Part shown: positions 36,181 to 48,635 of the stretch, piece by piece
How positions within the stretch are numbered: the first letter of the stretch is position 1
How the letters are laid out: every line of letters starts with the position of its first letter
NCBI GenBank assembly: GCA_947579665.1
Contig: OX388352.1
Span: 34,218,216 to 34,282,215, forward strand
Source: Sympetrum striolatum
Taxonomy: Eukaryota; Arthropoda; Insecta; Odonata; Libellulidae
Length of the DNA: 64,000 bases
Direction of reading: 5' to 3'
Notes under the pieces: generated by a model
What the model was told of the DNA's origin: nothing
Seen by the model: the letters and a program-made list of their open reading frames with translations, nothing else
Databases searched by the model: none
Program-made: the position numbers and the translations under genes

Positions 36181-39100
36181 CGTATGTTGTTTACAGGGTC
36201 TGTAGTATTTTCCTCAATCGATGCACTATGGAATTTAATTTTCATTCAAATTTACCTACAGCCAAAACACCGTCTTATTTTCCTTAGTTATCTCCTATTA
36301 TAGTCTATTAAATTCATTATCGTGTTTGGGAGAGTAGATCAAGAAAATCCCCTTTTAAGATATGAGAAAGGAAAACAATCAAATATGAGTAGATAATACA
36401 ACTTTCTTTGTACAAAATATTTTAACTATTAAGTGAAATTTTCAACAGTCCAGTTTGGTGTGATAAATTTTGAAACAAGGGGCTCATCAAAACCCAGCAC
36501 TATTGCCTTTGCAATAGTATCTACCCTCCCGACTCATTAGTACTCATATTTACCAAAAAGACGAAGAAAAATCTCGTTGTCATCGCATTTTTCCTCGTAG
36601 CTGGTAATGGTTCTCAGAAATGCAACCATGTTAGCCGTAATGGATTCGGTACGCTCTCGGTACTTCCTCCTTTAGGTGACAATTGTTGAGAATGATATTT
36701 TTCAATTATACTTTCATAAATGACGGGTATTAACTATAAATGAGACATTTCTCACCAGTTTTCCTATATAAAAATAAAAAACTCCATTGTGTTTAATGTA
36801 ATAGGTGATAAAATATGTTAATAATATTTCTTTTCTCCCTTTCTTGGAGCAGAAAAACGTTTAACAGCTCGATACAACCTATTGTAGAACTGTAAGCTAC
36901 AGTAAAATCGTGATGATTAAATTTATGTTTCCTAGTTTTCTTTGTCAACTATTTTAGTCTCGACGTAGCAAATAGGAAAATATCATCTTAATTGCTATTC
37001 CATAGCATCATTTTCATTGTGCTCCGTTGATTTACTTTAATTTATTCACATGCACATTTATTACGTGATCCTCAAATTATGTGTAACGCATTTTCTATTC
37101 ACTCATGTAAGTCCCTTTAAATCAGTTTTGCCTACAACTTAAGGTGAAATGTAAAATTGTTCTGTTGTCGGACAGTATCCTTAATTCTATAAAGGTTTCA
37201 TAGTAATCCGTGATGTCAACGGGAGGTTAGGTATTTCTTCCTCGATTACAATTTCTTTGTCAGTGTAAGTAATTTAGGACGAAATATGCCTTGAATTTAA
37301 TTCTCATAACATCAATAATATAGTTCCAAGTCTTGCACGCTTCAAATTAATCCGCAACTAGTATCCGTAGAACACACGATAGCTGTCATTATGAATCTCT
37401 ATTGCATTATCAACATTGCAATAACTTCTATTCGTTACCCTGAGTGCAAATGCGTCGTTTAAATATATTTACTATTCTATATTAATAATGTAAGGGCGTT
37501 TAGATTTATTCATTTAATAATAAGTCGTATGTTCATGATTTAAAGCAAATTATTTATGTCAATAAAAAACTCAAATAATAACATTTAAAAAATTTCCTCT
37601 CCAGTAGGAACAAAACAAAACTTGGTTGTGTGCTTTGGGGGGACTTTGAAGTTAATATTTTTGTAATTGCATTCTCATATATAAATAAGGGTAGAATTCG
37701 AGAACCTGTATAGAAATGAAAGCTACGGATCCAAGAATTTTCCATAAAAAGGTAGTCGATGGAAGTAGAATGGGGAAAAACTTGGGTAATCACGAACTGG
37801 AGATAATGATGGTGTATGAAATATTTTGAAAAAAATATAATCTTTCACAAAACGATTTTCGAGATCAAAATAATTTTAGCGAATTTTGTAAACGGATATT
37901 GCGTCATTGAGTAATCTCGAACATAACCGTCGGATCATCAGCAGTGCGAAATTAAGGATCACCAAAAAAATAGAAATCCGTCCCCGATACACTTCTGTGG
38001 TAGTCTCATTTGGTAAGTAAGAAATGAATGAAAGAAACACAATGATATTTGGAGGGTTTCTTTGGAGAAATTCGGATTGGAATAAGCCGAGAGAGATGTA
38101 CGCATTAAAAGGATCCTAACGTGGTTATGACGCCGTAAACTCACCAAATCTCAGATTAGCTCTGAATCTTTCTTTTCTGCCCTGAAGGTGACCCATGGTC
38201 GGAGCCAACAAAAGATGTCATTTAAGACTATATGCGATTAGCTGCTGAAAATCTTCCTACCCATCGATGTGTTTTTTGTTCTACAATCCTTTTGCGAGAA
38301 AGTCTAAAAAATTAGCCTCTATTATGGAGCAAATATTAACTCGTAAGGGAACTGAAAACTTATCTTATAAACCTAAACTTATCTTATATACCTTAACTTA
38401 TAAAATCCGCAAGGGAACTGAAAACCAACATTAATGTTCTTATTCGCCGTTCTTTAATGTCATATCTCAAGGGAAATTACAAAAACCATGCGAGGATATG
38501 TTGCAAAAAAGTATCCGCATTTTCCACTTCAATCTCTTACTTTCTTCCTGCATGTTGTAAAAATGCCTTGCTATTATTTCAGCGAAATTGCTTTTTCAAT
38601 GGAACATTTTCTTTACTTCCAGCTAAGTAAATTGGGAGGGCATGTGGTGTTCCTCTGTTTTCATACTACACTTCCGAGATTCTTGTTAAAACGATTTTTA
38701 CTGTGCAGTCGTGTATACTATGGATTTATTGTTCGCAACGGAACTCGGACGTTCGTTTTGATAGCACAGCTTAAGTAAAACAATCCGTGGTTTCAATTTG
38801 AGTTTGAGTATCGGACAAAGCCTCTTTCTTTGGCATTATTGTGTTGCGATGAAACTGACCTGGTTCCCCTGTTGATCGTATCCGATAAGCGGCGGAAACA
38901 TCATTTACTTTTCCGCAGTTAAATAGCCTTGAGGGAGTAGGAAGGATCTTTTGGAAAAACTAAGAGTGGCGAGGATGCAGTATGATGATGGATCCGGAAG
39001 GAACTTTCAACGTCAGTTTCCAACTGCTTTGTGCCGTAAAAGGGTTGCTAACAAGATATTTTACACAGCTCGCCACCGATGCGCAGGGTGGCCTAACAGC

Positions 39101-40928
39101 TGAGCTCTCCTGAAGTAAAGGATTTACCGCAATAGAAGGAATAAGCGTAAGAGAACTACCGCCGAGTAATTTTATACCGGATCATCCCGAGTAACAGTTG
39201 AATATTAAACAAGCGATTTCATTCGATTATATTCGGTACTGTGACTGCTATTTTGTACACGTCGAACGGTATTTCACGAGAAAAAACTACGGGCCGTATT
39301 GGTGTCACTCGTATTAATTTTGTATTCGAATCGATTATTATGAGAGAAATACATTTTGGAATTATTCATTTGGTGCTCCATTGATATGACTTAGATGGTC
39401 GTTATCGTTGAGCGCTTAAATCTTGGAGCGGCTCGTTCCGTTAAAGGAGACTTCACGTTCGATAGTTGTTATAGGAGATGATCAAAATCCTCGGCTGGGA
39501 CTATATTAAGGATAGAAGGACCTAGAATAGGCTCTCACACTGCAAGGAATGTTGAAGTAGAAATTTATTTGACGATATTAGCAATATCGTGATTTCTTCT
39601 CTCAGCATATCCAATTTACGAAGGTAGAAACGAATTTCGAGAGTTTATAGAGATAATGGATATCTTTTTTATATCTTTTTTCCTGGTTCTATAAGGTGTC
39701 CAAATGTTAAAGCTATTTAGAGATTTCAGTGATTTTACATTCCCTCCCAACAGCCATATGGCAGCTTGCAGGGTATTAATGTAAATTTAAATTGTATGAC
39801 GAATGATGATCATTAATCCAACTTCGTTGTGATTAAAATGCCTTTCATTCGTTAGAGATGTAATTGGGCATTTCCTTGGTATCAATATCTTAATTTACTT
39901 TAATTTCATGCCGCGCTATCATGTGGAATGCACAGAAGACAAACACAACAACAAACACAATTTTGGCCCGGATGCAGCAGAGCGTCGACAAAATTTTGCG
40001 CGATCGCACATAACACGTAGCAGTTCTCACTAAAACCAGTACATTTTTTCATCTCAAAATTCCGCTATACACTAGAAACTTCACGGCAGGAGCAGGCAGT
40101 CAATACGACTTGGTAAAGAAAGCGTTCATTGATCAGCAACTCGAATTTTGGGAAATATGTTTTTAGGTAGCATCGGAAAATCTGCTCTACATTCGCACTA
40201 GATGCGTTCCCATTCCATCCTCTGAGGCGCACGATGTGCAATTTTCCCGTGACCACGCATTGCATAAATTACTTTTGAGTTTCTTTATCCATTTTCATAA
40301 TCAGTTTTGCTTTGGTATATATTTGCATTTCTGAGGTTTCGCAAACCTCAGTGGAATCCGTGTTCAATATTCAATCGATTCTAGCCGTGAAACCTATCGA
40401 GGCTACCTGTCCCATAAATTGCTACGAGAGGAGAGAAAATATTGACTCATTCGCCATCTCGCGTCGGATGCAGATTTTCAAAGGCGTTACATTTGGAAAT
40501 ATGGTCCGAATGTTTCCTCTATTTTTATTTTTTCTGTTATCATACATTTCCATCCTTTTTTATTCTATAATTTAATTTATTTCCTTAATATTATCTGATT
40601 GGTAAGAATGGTTTATTACTACTCTAAGATCTTTACTTTATTCCCTCTTCACTGGGAAATTGAGAGTAGTAACCACTGACTCTATGACAGGAGGTTAACA
40701 TTAGCTACTTTTCCTATAGTTATATTTTATGATACTTCTATATCATTGTAATTATAATATTGTTTATAATTATATCAGCGTAAACAAAATAGAGTTAAAA
40801 TTTTACTTAGTACGAGGAAGCGGGCACCTTAAGCCTAAGGTTTGACATGAGTCGAAAAATAGTACCATTACTAGAATTCGAATCTAACTATCTAAGCTAA
40901 ACTAGCAGCTACAGCTACTACCACTATT
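36181..40928. other. no gene recognised
   Basis: Frames of 60-96 codons without domains. A local repeat (agggaactgaaaac at about 38346 and 38412) and a CpG-containing stretch at 39960-40015 (gcgcgatcgcac) are the only visible structure. Confidence 0.45.
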
Positions 40929-40990
40929 ACTTGGTTAGAATACCTGCCCGGAAAGTGGGAGACCTTGGTTCGAATCCCAGTCATTTTGAT
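40929..40990 (+). mobile_element. tRNA-like head, SINE or tRNA pseudogene
   Basis: tggttagaatacctgcccgg then GGTTCGAATCC (40967-40977) gives an A-box remnant and a B-box at tRNA spacing. There is no acceptor-stem pairing, so it is not a functional tRNA. Most likely a SINE head. Confidence 0.55.
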
Positions 40991-41944
40991 GTTTTCCATT
41001 TCTTTTTTAGTAAATTTTATAATGCTACATTTTCTAATTATATATTATATATTTGCCTTGCTCCATGTCGTAGCAGTGTGCATGCTAACCTACCAACACT
41101 GAAGTCTTGATTTCGAATACTGGTTAGGGTATGGTTGATTTTGTTAGTATTTGAGACTTGAAATGGAATGAAAGACAAATTTGACTAAAAATTGGCTAAT
41201 AAAGACGTGATATTACTATTTTATTTAACCTTCAAGTTTTGATAGCGATATTTTATTTGAACGCATTTCTCATTAGAATACTCCAGCTAGGGGTTAAGGC
41301 ATATACGCTTCATAACTTTTTGTTTATATCAGCTCCGTAAGTGGCTTAATGTCTTTATCTCAGCGCTGAGTGCGATAAAGCCAAAAACAGCTCCGCGTTG
41401 TATTTCTTAAGAAAATCGGGCTTCTTATACGCTGAGGAAATCCTCCTACGCCTTGACGGAGAGCTTTAGAGAGAGCAAAAATGAATATTTGATATCTCGG
41501 TGCATTTTTGCCATGCGACTAATGGCCTTCTACTCAGAATGAATGCAAAATATGTCTCGAAAACAAACAACGAAGGTCTTGGTAGTCTGTTCAAAATAGT
41601 GATGCAATTATGGAAATACCATTGACATGTTGATAGTCCCTGTAAAGTTTATGCTAAAAAATGTGTTTGTTTTTTTTACGGAAATCGCTTTTATTTTTTA
41701 ACGACCTCTTTCTCAAATAGCACGAGACATGTTCATTATGAATTCTCTGTTGCTTTTAAAGTCTGATTTTAACCCATTCTTAACCAATATTTTTTAAATT
41801 CGAAGAAGAAATATTGAATTCAGTTAGCAGTAAAATATCTCGAATAATTGGCAATTGAAGTTTTGGTTAACCGTAATGTCATATTGAAATCACATCGATG
41901 GGAGTAGGGGAATGAAAAAGCGTGGCAGTATCTCATTGTGTAGA

Positions 41945-42185
41945 ATTTAACTTCAAATTTCAATGCGTTATAAAGGGTTTCACAATGAAATTACTTAACA
42001 AATTATTCTGAGAATTTTCTGCAATATTAATGCTTCTGAATGCAGCCTGCATATTTTTCTCATATAATATAGAAATCCAGTGAAGAATTTAAACGAGCAG
42101 TCATACTCCAGAAAATTCTTCGGATAATTTGTTAAATAAATTAATTGTGCAACCATTTATAATGCATTACAATTTGAAGTTAAAT
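41945..42185. mobile_element. long-TIR MITE, 241 bp
   Basis: About 80 bp at the left (41945-42024) matches the inverse of the right end (42108-42185) at roughly three quarters of positions. Shared blocks are atttaacttcaaatt, caatgc-ttataaa and acaaattat. The two arms flank a spacer of about 80 bp. It is non-coding and the superfamily is not clear. Confidence 0.72.
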
Positions 42186-43616
42186 ACAACACACTTCTTC
42201 TTCATAAACGATTTAAAAGTTTAATTATATGAATACTTATAAAGCTGTGAATAAAAGGAACTCTCGTACAAAATAAATCAAGGATTTTGGGATTATAATC
42301 TTGAATTACAATATTATTAATTACAAAAATACCATGAAAATTCTATATCCTGCAATATAACGCATCCTACTCTTTGACCCATATTTTATGTAGAGAAGAT
42401 TCGTATTACACGTGGATAAATTAGATCAATTACACCCCGTGTTAACAAAATCTCGAATTCAGCTGTAGTTCATACCATGGGATGAGAGCGTTATTAGGTT
42501 AAATTAGTCAAAATTGGTTACATTAGCTTTTTTCCCAATATACATGTATTATTAGGAAAACAGGTACAAGCTTCCACCACGTGATTCCATAGCGAGCAAA
42601 CTTACTTGTAGAGTCTTTTGGCGAAATGAGGTCAAGAGTCTGTCTCTCAAGGAAGTATATGTTACCAGTTCCTCATTCGCATGATTTTCAAATAAATCAG
42701 CCGTAAGTGGGGGAAGGAAACCAAGGAGAGACTGTTTACAATCCTCACGGTAGGATGATGCATTTTCCTGCTCGTTTCATCTCTGTCTTTCCGTACGATG
42801 CAGAACAATTTGTTTATCTACAAATTCTGGAAGTATATCCACTCTTCTGAAGATATCACATCCACGTAGAATGATTGGAATCAATTCGATAGCATATCAT
42901 CATTTTGAGGCTTTGACGTCCCAAATAAAAGATGTGAATATTTTGACCAGGAAAATGGAGCGTTTCTCGTCAGGATTCTATGTTGACTATATCTCAAGCA
43001 TTTACAGTGGTTAATATGTAATCGTTTGTATTTGATTCATTCCGTTCAAGAAAGAGTTATTAAAAATTCAAAAAAATGACTCCACCTAACCCAATAAAAC
43101 AGCTTTTCTCAGCTTTCTTGTCCCTGTAAATTAGAGGAAGAAATTTCTTGCTACAAATTGTTTTTTTTTTCTGTCCATTGTAAAGGCTTTGTACTGTTTA
43201 TGGATTTTTTAAAATTAATATTGATAAATATAAATATAAAAAATTATGGTGTAGAATTTTGGGAAGCTTGAACATATTCATGAATTTATTTAATGAAGAA
43301 AGAGAACACGTTTGTTTTCTGAGAAATAAAAGCACAAGCGACCGGTTTTAAGAACACTACGTATAACTTCAGGCTTGATACTGTGGTAATATACTCGTAC
43401 CAATACGTTTATATAGGAATATTTTTGGACTGAACATTTTTCTGATTGGATATCCAACCTTAATTACTTTCGCTTACCGCTACTCTTTTGCTTTTTGCTT
43501 CGGTGAGACGTAATCGCCGAAGCTCGGTTTGGCTCCAGCCGGTCGACTGTGCCAGTTGAAAACTTTTTTCTGGTTAGAAGATTAATTATTGCTCAAACTA
43601 ACTTATAATTTACATT
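42186..43616. other. no feature recognised
   Basis: AT-rich DNA between two transposon relics. gtgggggaagga at 42708 resembles the motif flanking the 15.4-kb hairpin but is too short to interpret. Confidence 0.45.
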
Positions 43617-44210
43617 TTAACGCTAGAAAGACGGTAGTTTCGCTCTACCTAGAAGGATAGGAAGTAGTCATTTGACCACTTCGCTTCTCAATACCTATGT
43701 TATTGCTTCTTTGAATTTTGGAGAGTTTAATTGCTTATTTTAGGCATATCTATACACTAAAGGCAACATTAAGTTACTGTTTTTCCATCTATCGATCGTT
43801 TTTGAACAAGTTTCTAGATACAGCGAATAGCTCATTATTTTCACTGTATAAGATTTTGAATAATAATCACGCTCTACTCAAGTTCCTTTGAAACATCATT
43901 TATATGATTATTAATGTAATAAATTATTCAAATATAAATATCTGAGGGAAAATATTTATGACATCGGAGAATAGGTAAATATTTGGCATTATCGTCCATA
44001 AAGGACTACTATGTCCTTTTAGGTATGACATGATGTAAAAATCACCACATTACCGTTAGCAAAATTTTCGTTGTTTCATTTTAAATTTGGGATGGTATCA
44101 CACAAAGTCTTTCACAGTGTTTAAAAAAATTGAAAAATATTTATCTTAAAAATTTTGAAGTCCAAAGTTGAAAAAGGATTAAATGATCAGTGCCGTCTTT
44201 CTAGTGTTAA
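43617..44210. mobile_element. piggyBac-like non-autonomous element, 586 bp
   Basis: TTAA at 43617-43620 is followed by CGCTAGAAAGACGG. The right end is CCGTCTTTCTAGTG followed by TTAA (44207-44210). The terminus closely resembles the classical piggyBac end CCCTAGAAAGA. No transposase is retained. An internal part reappears near 63175-63505, so this is a dispersed family. Confidence 0.85.
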
Positions 44211-46313
44211 CAAAATTGAATAAAATTAAAGTTTATAATTGAAATAGTGATTTATAATGATAGTCATCCGATGAAACACCAATGTTAATGTGCGAGTTTT
44301 AAGTCACCGTTACTCATGATCAGCAAAAACAACAACTTTTACTCTTAATGTGTGTGCGAGTTGACAATCGGCGTGGAATTAATGACGGATTCCGGTGTAA
44401 GCTAAAGATTTTTAATTTACCATTCCGGTTCGTTCTTCTCATCGGCAAAATAAGCAGTTTTAATCGGTTTCGGCTGTGTTTCAATTTGATGATTCGCTTT
44501 ATGATTCAAGGAACCGAGAATTCGATAAGTGCAACACGAGCGTCGCTGAAATCTCATTTAACTCCAGATTGGGATAATTAGAGGAAAAGAGACCAAGAAC
44601 TTGATATCTCGACTCGACTGTTTGAGAACACTGAGAACTATCAATCGGATTTGGTTCCAGAGACGTAGTTTTCCTTGTTGTTAACTAAGAACCCATCCAA
44701 AATGACAGAAGTACACACTGTAAGGATTCTCTTCCTGCTTTTATCTGTAAAATATGTGAGACTGTGGATTTTTCCTAGAATTATTTGGAACGTTGATATA
44801 TGTAATTAATTGAACCGCAGGCTGACTTTCAGCAGCTTGATCAACGAGTTCTGAGAAAATGTCGTATTTTCCTCCTCGAGGTTTTCGGTCGATAATTGTA
44901 AATACGAGAACAGATAATGAAAGACAGCATTTTTATCTTTATCAAATTATTGCAGTATCTTTTCACTACTTCTTTCTTGATTTGACTAGAGTGGCTGTGT
45001 TATTAAATTTCTTTTGGTTATTCAATATTTGGTATTTTAAATATTTTCCTTTGATCGTGTTGCTGTTTTTTAGGTTTTTATATTCTAATACTGCTATGTA
45101 TTATTAGTTCTAAATAGTTGACATCTGTCGCATTCTTTTTGTATATTTCGGTGTGACCCATAAAGAATGGCTGCCTTTAAGCTCTGAACGAAGCATGATC
45201 ACCACCTTACTTTTAAGTTATGTCGCGCGTGTCAGATATTCAGAATTACTGAATAAAGTAATGATACTGGGTTATGTTCCAGTATCCCATTCCAATATCA
45301 CAGGAATTTAAATGAAACCATTAACGATTGTACTATCTAATATTTAGTACAACAACAAGGTTGAAATTACGCAATCTATTCAGTTATAGCGGAAGCAGTG
45401 ACGTATACTTTTAACTTTTTATTTATATATTGAATGATAGTTATTTACCAAGAACTGAGAATTGTAAGCGTATACTTTTAACTTTATATTTATATATTAA
45501 ATTATAGTTATCTACCGCGAACTGAGAAATGTTGTTCAATTGAACTTAAAGATTATCACGGCTATTTTCCATTTGGAATCCCCCGTAATAAATTGCGGGA
45601 TAGGTAGATAATGAGGAATATTGTTCGATACGATAAATTTTCTTCATTACTATAAATCGCAGCCATCGTTACTCACTAATAAAATACTTGTTTCTGCATT
45701 TTATCTCCTCCTCTCCCAACTTCTCTCATTCATTCCGGAACGAGGGGGAGCCTTGGAACACCGCCAGATCTTTTATCGCCGTTCTTTACACAGCTTCCTC
45801 TGATTTTCAACACACGAACCCGGGATATAGAGAGTAGAAGATGAGGGGAGGCTCAAAAGAGTGTTGGCATAGGAGCTGAGAGAATAGGGACCCGAAGTCG
45901 GAGAGATAAAAGAGGAAATGATGGAGACGGCGATGATGAGGGATGCCTATCGGTAGAAGGAAGAGCGGTTTTGCAGAGGGTTTTCGACGGGGAGATTGGA
46001 GTGGTTTGCTAAGAGCGGTAATGTGGAGCCGATGTTGAATTACATAAACCGGGATTCGCGAGTGGAAATAAGTATAAATGAGTACGGAGTGGAGGGTTGA
46101 AGATGGGAAGGTTCGGAGATTCCACGGATTAGCAGGTAAAGGATTCGGTATCGCTTAATGCGAATGAGTTTTCTTATTCCGGGTCCGTCTCGGGCGAGAT
46201 TAAAAGGGAGGGAGTCATCACACCGATGCGGAAACATTAACTGAATCGTGGCGAGAAATTTCGATAGGGGTTCAATCCACTTACTTACCGGACAATTCAT
46301 TCTTCCAGAATCT
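44211..46313. other. unassigned DNA with a purine-rich block
   Basis: Besides the 67-bp duplication, 45830-46110 is strongly G/A-rich on the plus strand. No coding domain was recognised. Confidence 0.45.
45402..45533 (+). repeat. 67-bp tandem duplication
   Basis: Two adjacent copies starting at cgtatacttttaacttt (45402 and 45469), sharing atttatatatt, atagttat and gaactgaga. About 85-90 percent alike by eye. Confidence 0.85.
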
Positions 46314-46876
46314 TTAACCCTTCCGCTACCTAGAGGTGTAACTGAGCTGCTTCAGCGATTGTTTACCTGTGTGATTTAGGTTAAAAGATTTAAAATAATT
46401 TCATGCGTCATTGTATTTGCGTACTACATGTGATTTAATAATTTTATTCTTTGCATATTTTTCATCAATCACACATTTTTGGTGTAATTTTAACAGAACA
46501 ATCTTGCTGAGAAATGATATGTGAAGATAGGAAAACTAGATATATGTTCATAAGCAAGACCATTCATTCTCTAAGTGGTCCTAATATAAAGTAATACCTA
46601 AATGTTGCTACAACCATTCATAATGTGACTTTACATAATTTCGTTAATTTGAATAAGTATTTAAAAGGCTCGTGGTGAAGATATTTTAATTGTTATTTTT
46701 AAAAAATCAAATTTGCCATAAAATACATTCCTTAAGAGTAAATATCAGTTATCTATTCTAGTTATACATTCATAGTGTTATTGATTTTACCATGAAACTA
46801 AAAACTAAGAAAACAAAATAATTTTGGGGTAACACCCCTTTGGAGAAGTTAGGTGTCTTGGTAGCCGAAGGGTTAA
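46314..46876. mobile_element. piggyBac-like MITE, TTAA-flanked, 555 bp
   Basis: TTAA (46314-46317) then CCCTTCCGCTACC. The other end is GGTAGCCGAAGGG then TTAA (46873-46876). Inverted ends match at 12 of 13 positions, with weaker similarity continuing inward (aagacacctaac against tagaggtgtaac). The interior is AT-rich with no open frame of note. Its ends differ from those of the other two TTAA elements, so this is a third family. Confidence 0.82.
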
Positions 46877-46929
46877 GAAAGTGCTCTGTATAATATTATC
46901 CAAGTTACGGAGCGTGTGCCTTAGATATA

Positions 46930-47085
46930 CAGCCTGGAAATACCCATTCCGAGATGACTGCGATCAAGTTGAAGTGTGGAGGTGTGCATCTAGGGAAAAT
47001 CCCAAGGAAAAACGGTCATGGAAACTCTGACGTGTCTGGGACACGAACCCATATCTCCCGATTCCGGTCTCAATTATTTTCCGGG
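46930..47085 (-). mobile_element. tRNA-like SINE
   Basis: Minus strand B-box gggttcgtgtccc (47038-47050), preceded by gagaccggaatcgggagat and followed by agacacgtcagagtttccat and gaccgtttttccttggg. It lies just beyond the TTAA flank of the piggyBac-like element. It has no match among the other SINEs here. Confidence 0.6.
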
Positions 47086-47831
47086 ATTCGTAATAGTTTC
47101 GTTACTCGTTTCGGGAATTTTTCGTATTTTTCTGTAACAAATTGTGGTGGGGAGATTAAGAAAAAAATCGTTTTATACTATAAAAAATTGAGCTCAAATT
47201 AAATTATAAAAACTTCGGAGTTTGAATTATTTATATTATTGTAATATCATCTTGAAAAGGTAACTAAATGAAGTTTGTTTAAATCAAGCCGAGAGTTATC
47301 AAAGGTACAGGTACGTTAAGTATGAACGAAGACTTAACATTGATCTTTATTGGTTATTGGAATTGCACATACTATTTGCGTCAGTACCCGTGCTGTTTGT
47401 TTAAAAAGTCTCTCATTTATTTTATGAAAGCAATTAACTCACAATTATTCATTACTAGGTTGTGCATTACGATTTTTAAGAACTAATTGCGAAAAAATTC
47501 CGGCTTTCGAAATCCCGAATTTTGGAATGCATAATCTCAATGCTCGTATGCTCCTTTGTAGAAATAAAATTTTTCTTTTATTCCATTTACCTTCATGTGG
47601 GTATTTTTCCACCCTGTGGGCTTTTGTCTTCTTTCAGCTTCAGTTGAGAATATTTTTCTTCATAAACGATAATCTTTTTAGTGTTGTTCTTAAAATATGT
47701 TCAAATATGTAATCACAATTGAACTTCGGTAGAAGATTGGCCAACTTGGACCTAACCGCACCTTAGTAATGATTTTATCATTCAATTCATTCCTTCGAAT
47801 TCTAGTCGCTGATCAATTAAATATATATGTA

Positions 47832-48635
47832 GGGGAGACTGGGGTAAAGTGGCCATTGGCATGTACTTGCTAGAAACTGCTGCAATTTGGTGGGAAAGGT
47901 TTTAAACCAACTTGTAGGAAAGCAATTAGTGTTGTTGTGTTAAAGTGTCAGTGATCAGTTTGCCGAATTGTTTGAGTTACAACAGATTCTCTGAATTTTC
48001 CAGTATTGAGCTAAGGTAAGTATGTAGTTTCATTCGCATTATTTTTTCATCGATAACATTTTTAAAATTAACATTGCTGAAAACTCTGTATAATTACCTC
48101 TAAAATAATATTGTTTATGATGAATTGAAATTTTTTAACTGTAATGAGATTCATACAAAATCAGTATAAGAAGGATGGCTACGATGTTCTGGTTGCCGCA
48201 AATGGGCTCATGAAGCGTGTACTGGATGCGAAGAAGATGATGATGATTTTGTTCGTGAACATTGCAAGAGGATTCCTAAAACAAAATAAAGTTTATTTTT
48301 GCAAAAACATTACTTTATTGATCTATTGTTTTTCGTAACATTAATGTTGATTTATAATAATTAATAATACAAACATAAATTTGATATAGTATGTAACCGT
48401 GTTTTTCATATCAAGATTTCTTTTTGGGGTAAAATGGCTACCCCTGACCACTTTACAAGAGTTGAACAAAACAAAAACTGAGAAAATATCTCTCAAGATA
48501 TTGATGATATAATGATGGTTATTAATTTTTGACTAACGAAACTACATGCTTAGTATTTTTAAATATATTTCCTTCTAAATAAGTAAACTAAACCCACATT
48601 TTGTCTTCGGGTGGCCACTTTACCCCAGTTTCCCC
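47832..48635 (+). mobile_element. TIR element with 24-bp termini, probably pogo/Tigger-like
   Basis: The left end begins GGGGAGACTGGGGTAAAG and the right end is its inverse with one mismatch (GGGGAAACTGGGG on the minus strand), giving about 24-bp TIRs over 804 bp. A partial internal copy of the terminal motif sits at 48425-48460 (ggggtaaaatggctacccc). The interior encodes a Cys/His-rich tail followed by AATAAA at 48285-48290, consistent with the 3' end of a transposase gene after internal deletion. The superfamily call rests on that domain. The flanking target duplication is unclear. Confidence 0.75.
48170..48289 (+). pseudogene. transposase C-terminal zinc-finger remnant
   Basis: Downstream of an in-frame stop at 48167-48169 there is a 39-codon stretch ending in TAA at 48287-48289. 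It contains GWLRCSGCRKWAHEACTGC and then a run of four Asp and REHC. The C-x2-C...W-x-H-x2-C-x2-C...H-x-C pattern is that of the PHD-like or treble-clef finger I associate with the C-terminus of arthropod pogo/Tigger (jerky-like) transposases. It overlaps, in another frame, an unrelated 64-codon open frame that I treat as a shadow. Upstream DDE catalytic sequence is absent. Confidence 0.7.

Noticed and set aside
40929..40990. Functional tRNA gene
   Set aside because: A- and B-box-like motifs are present but there is no acceptor stem or proper anticodon arm; more like a SINE head.
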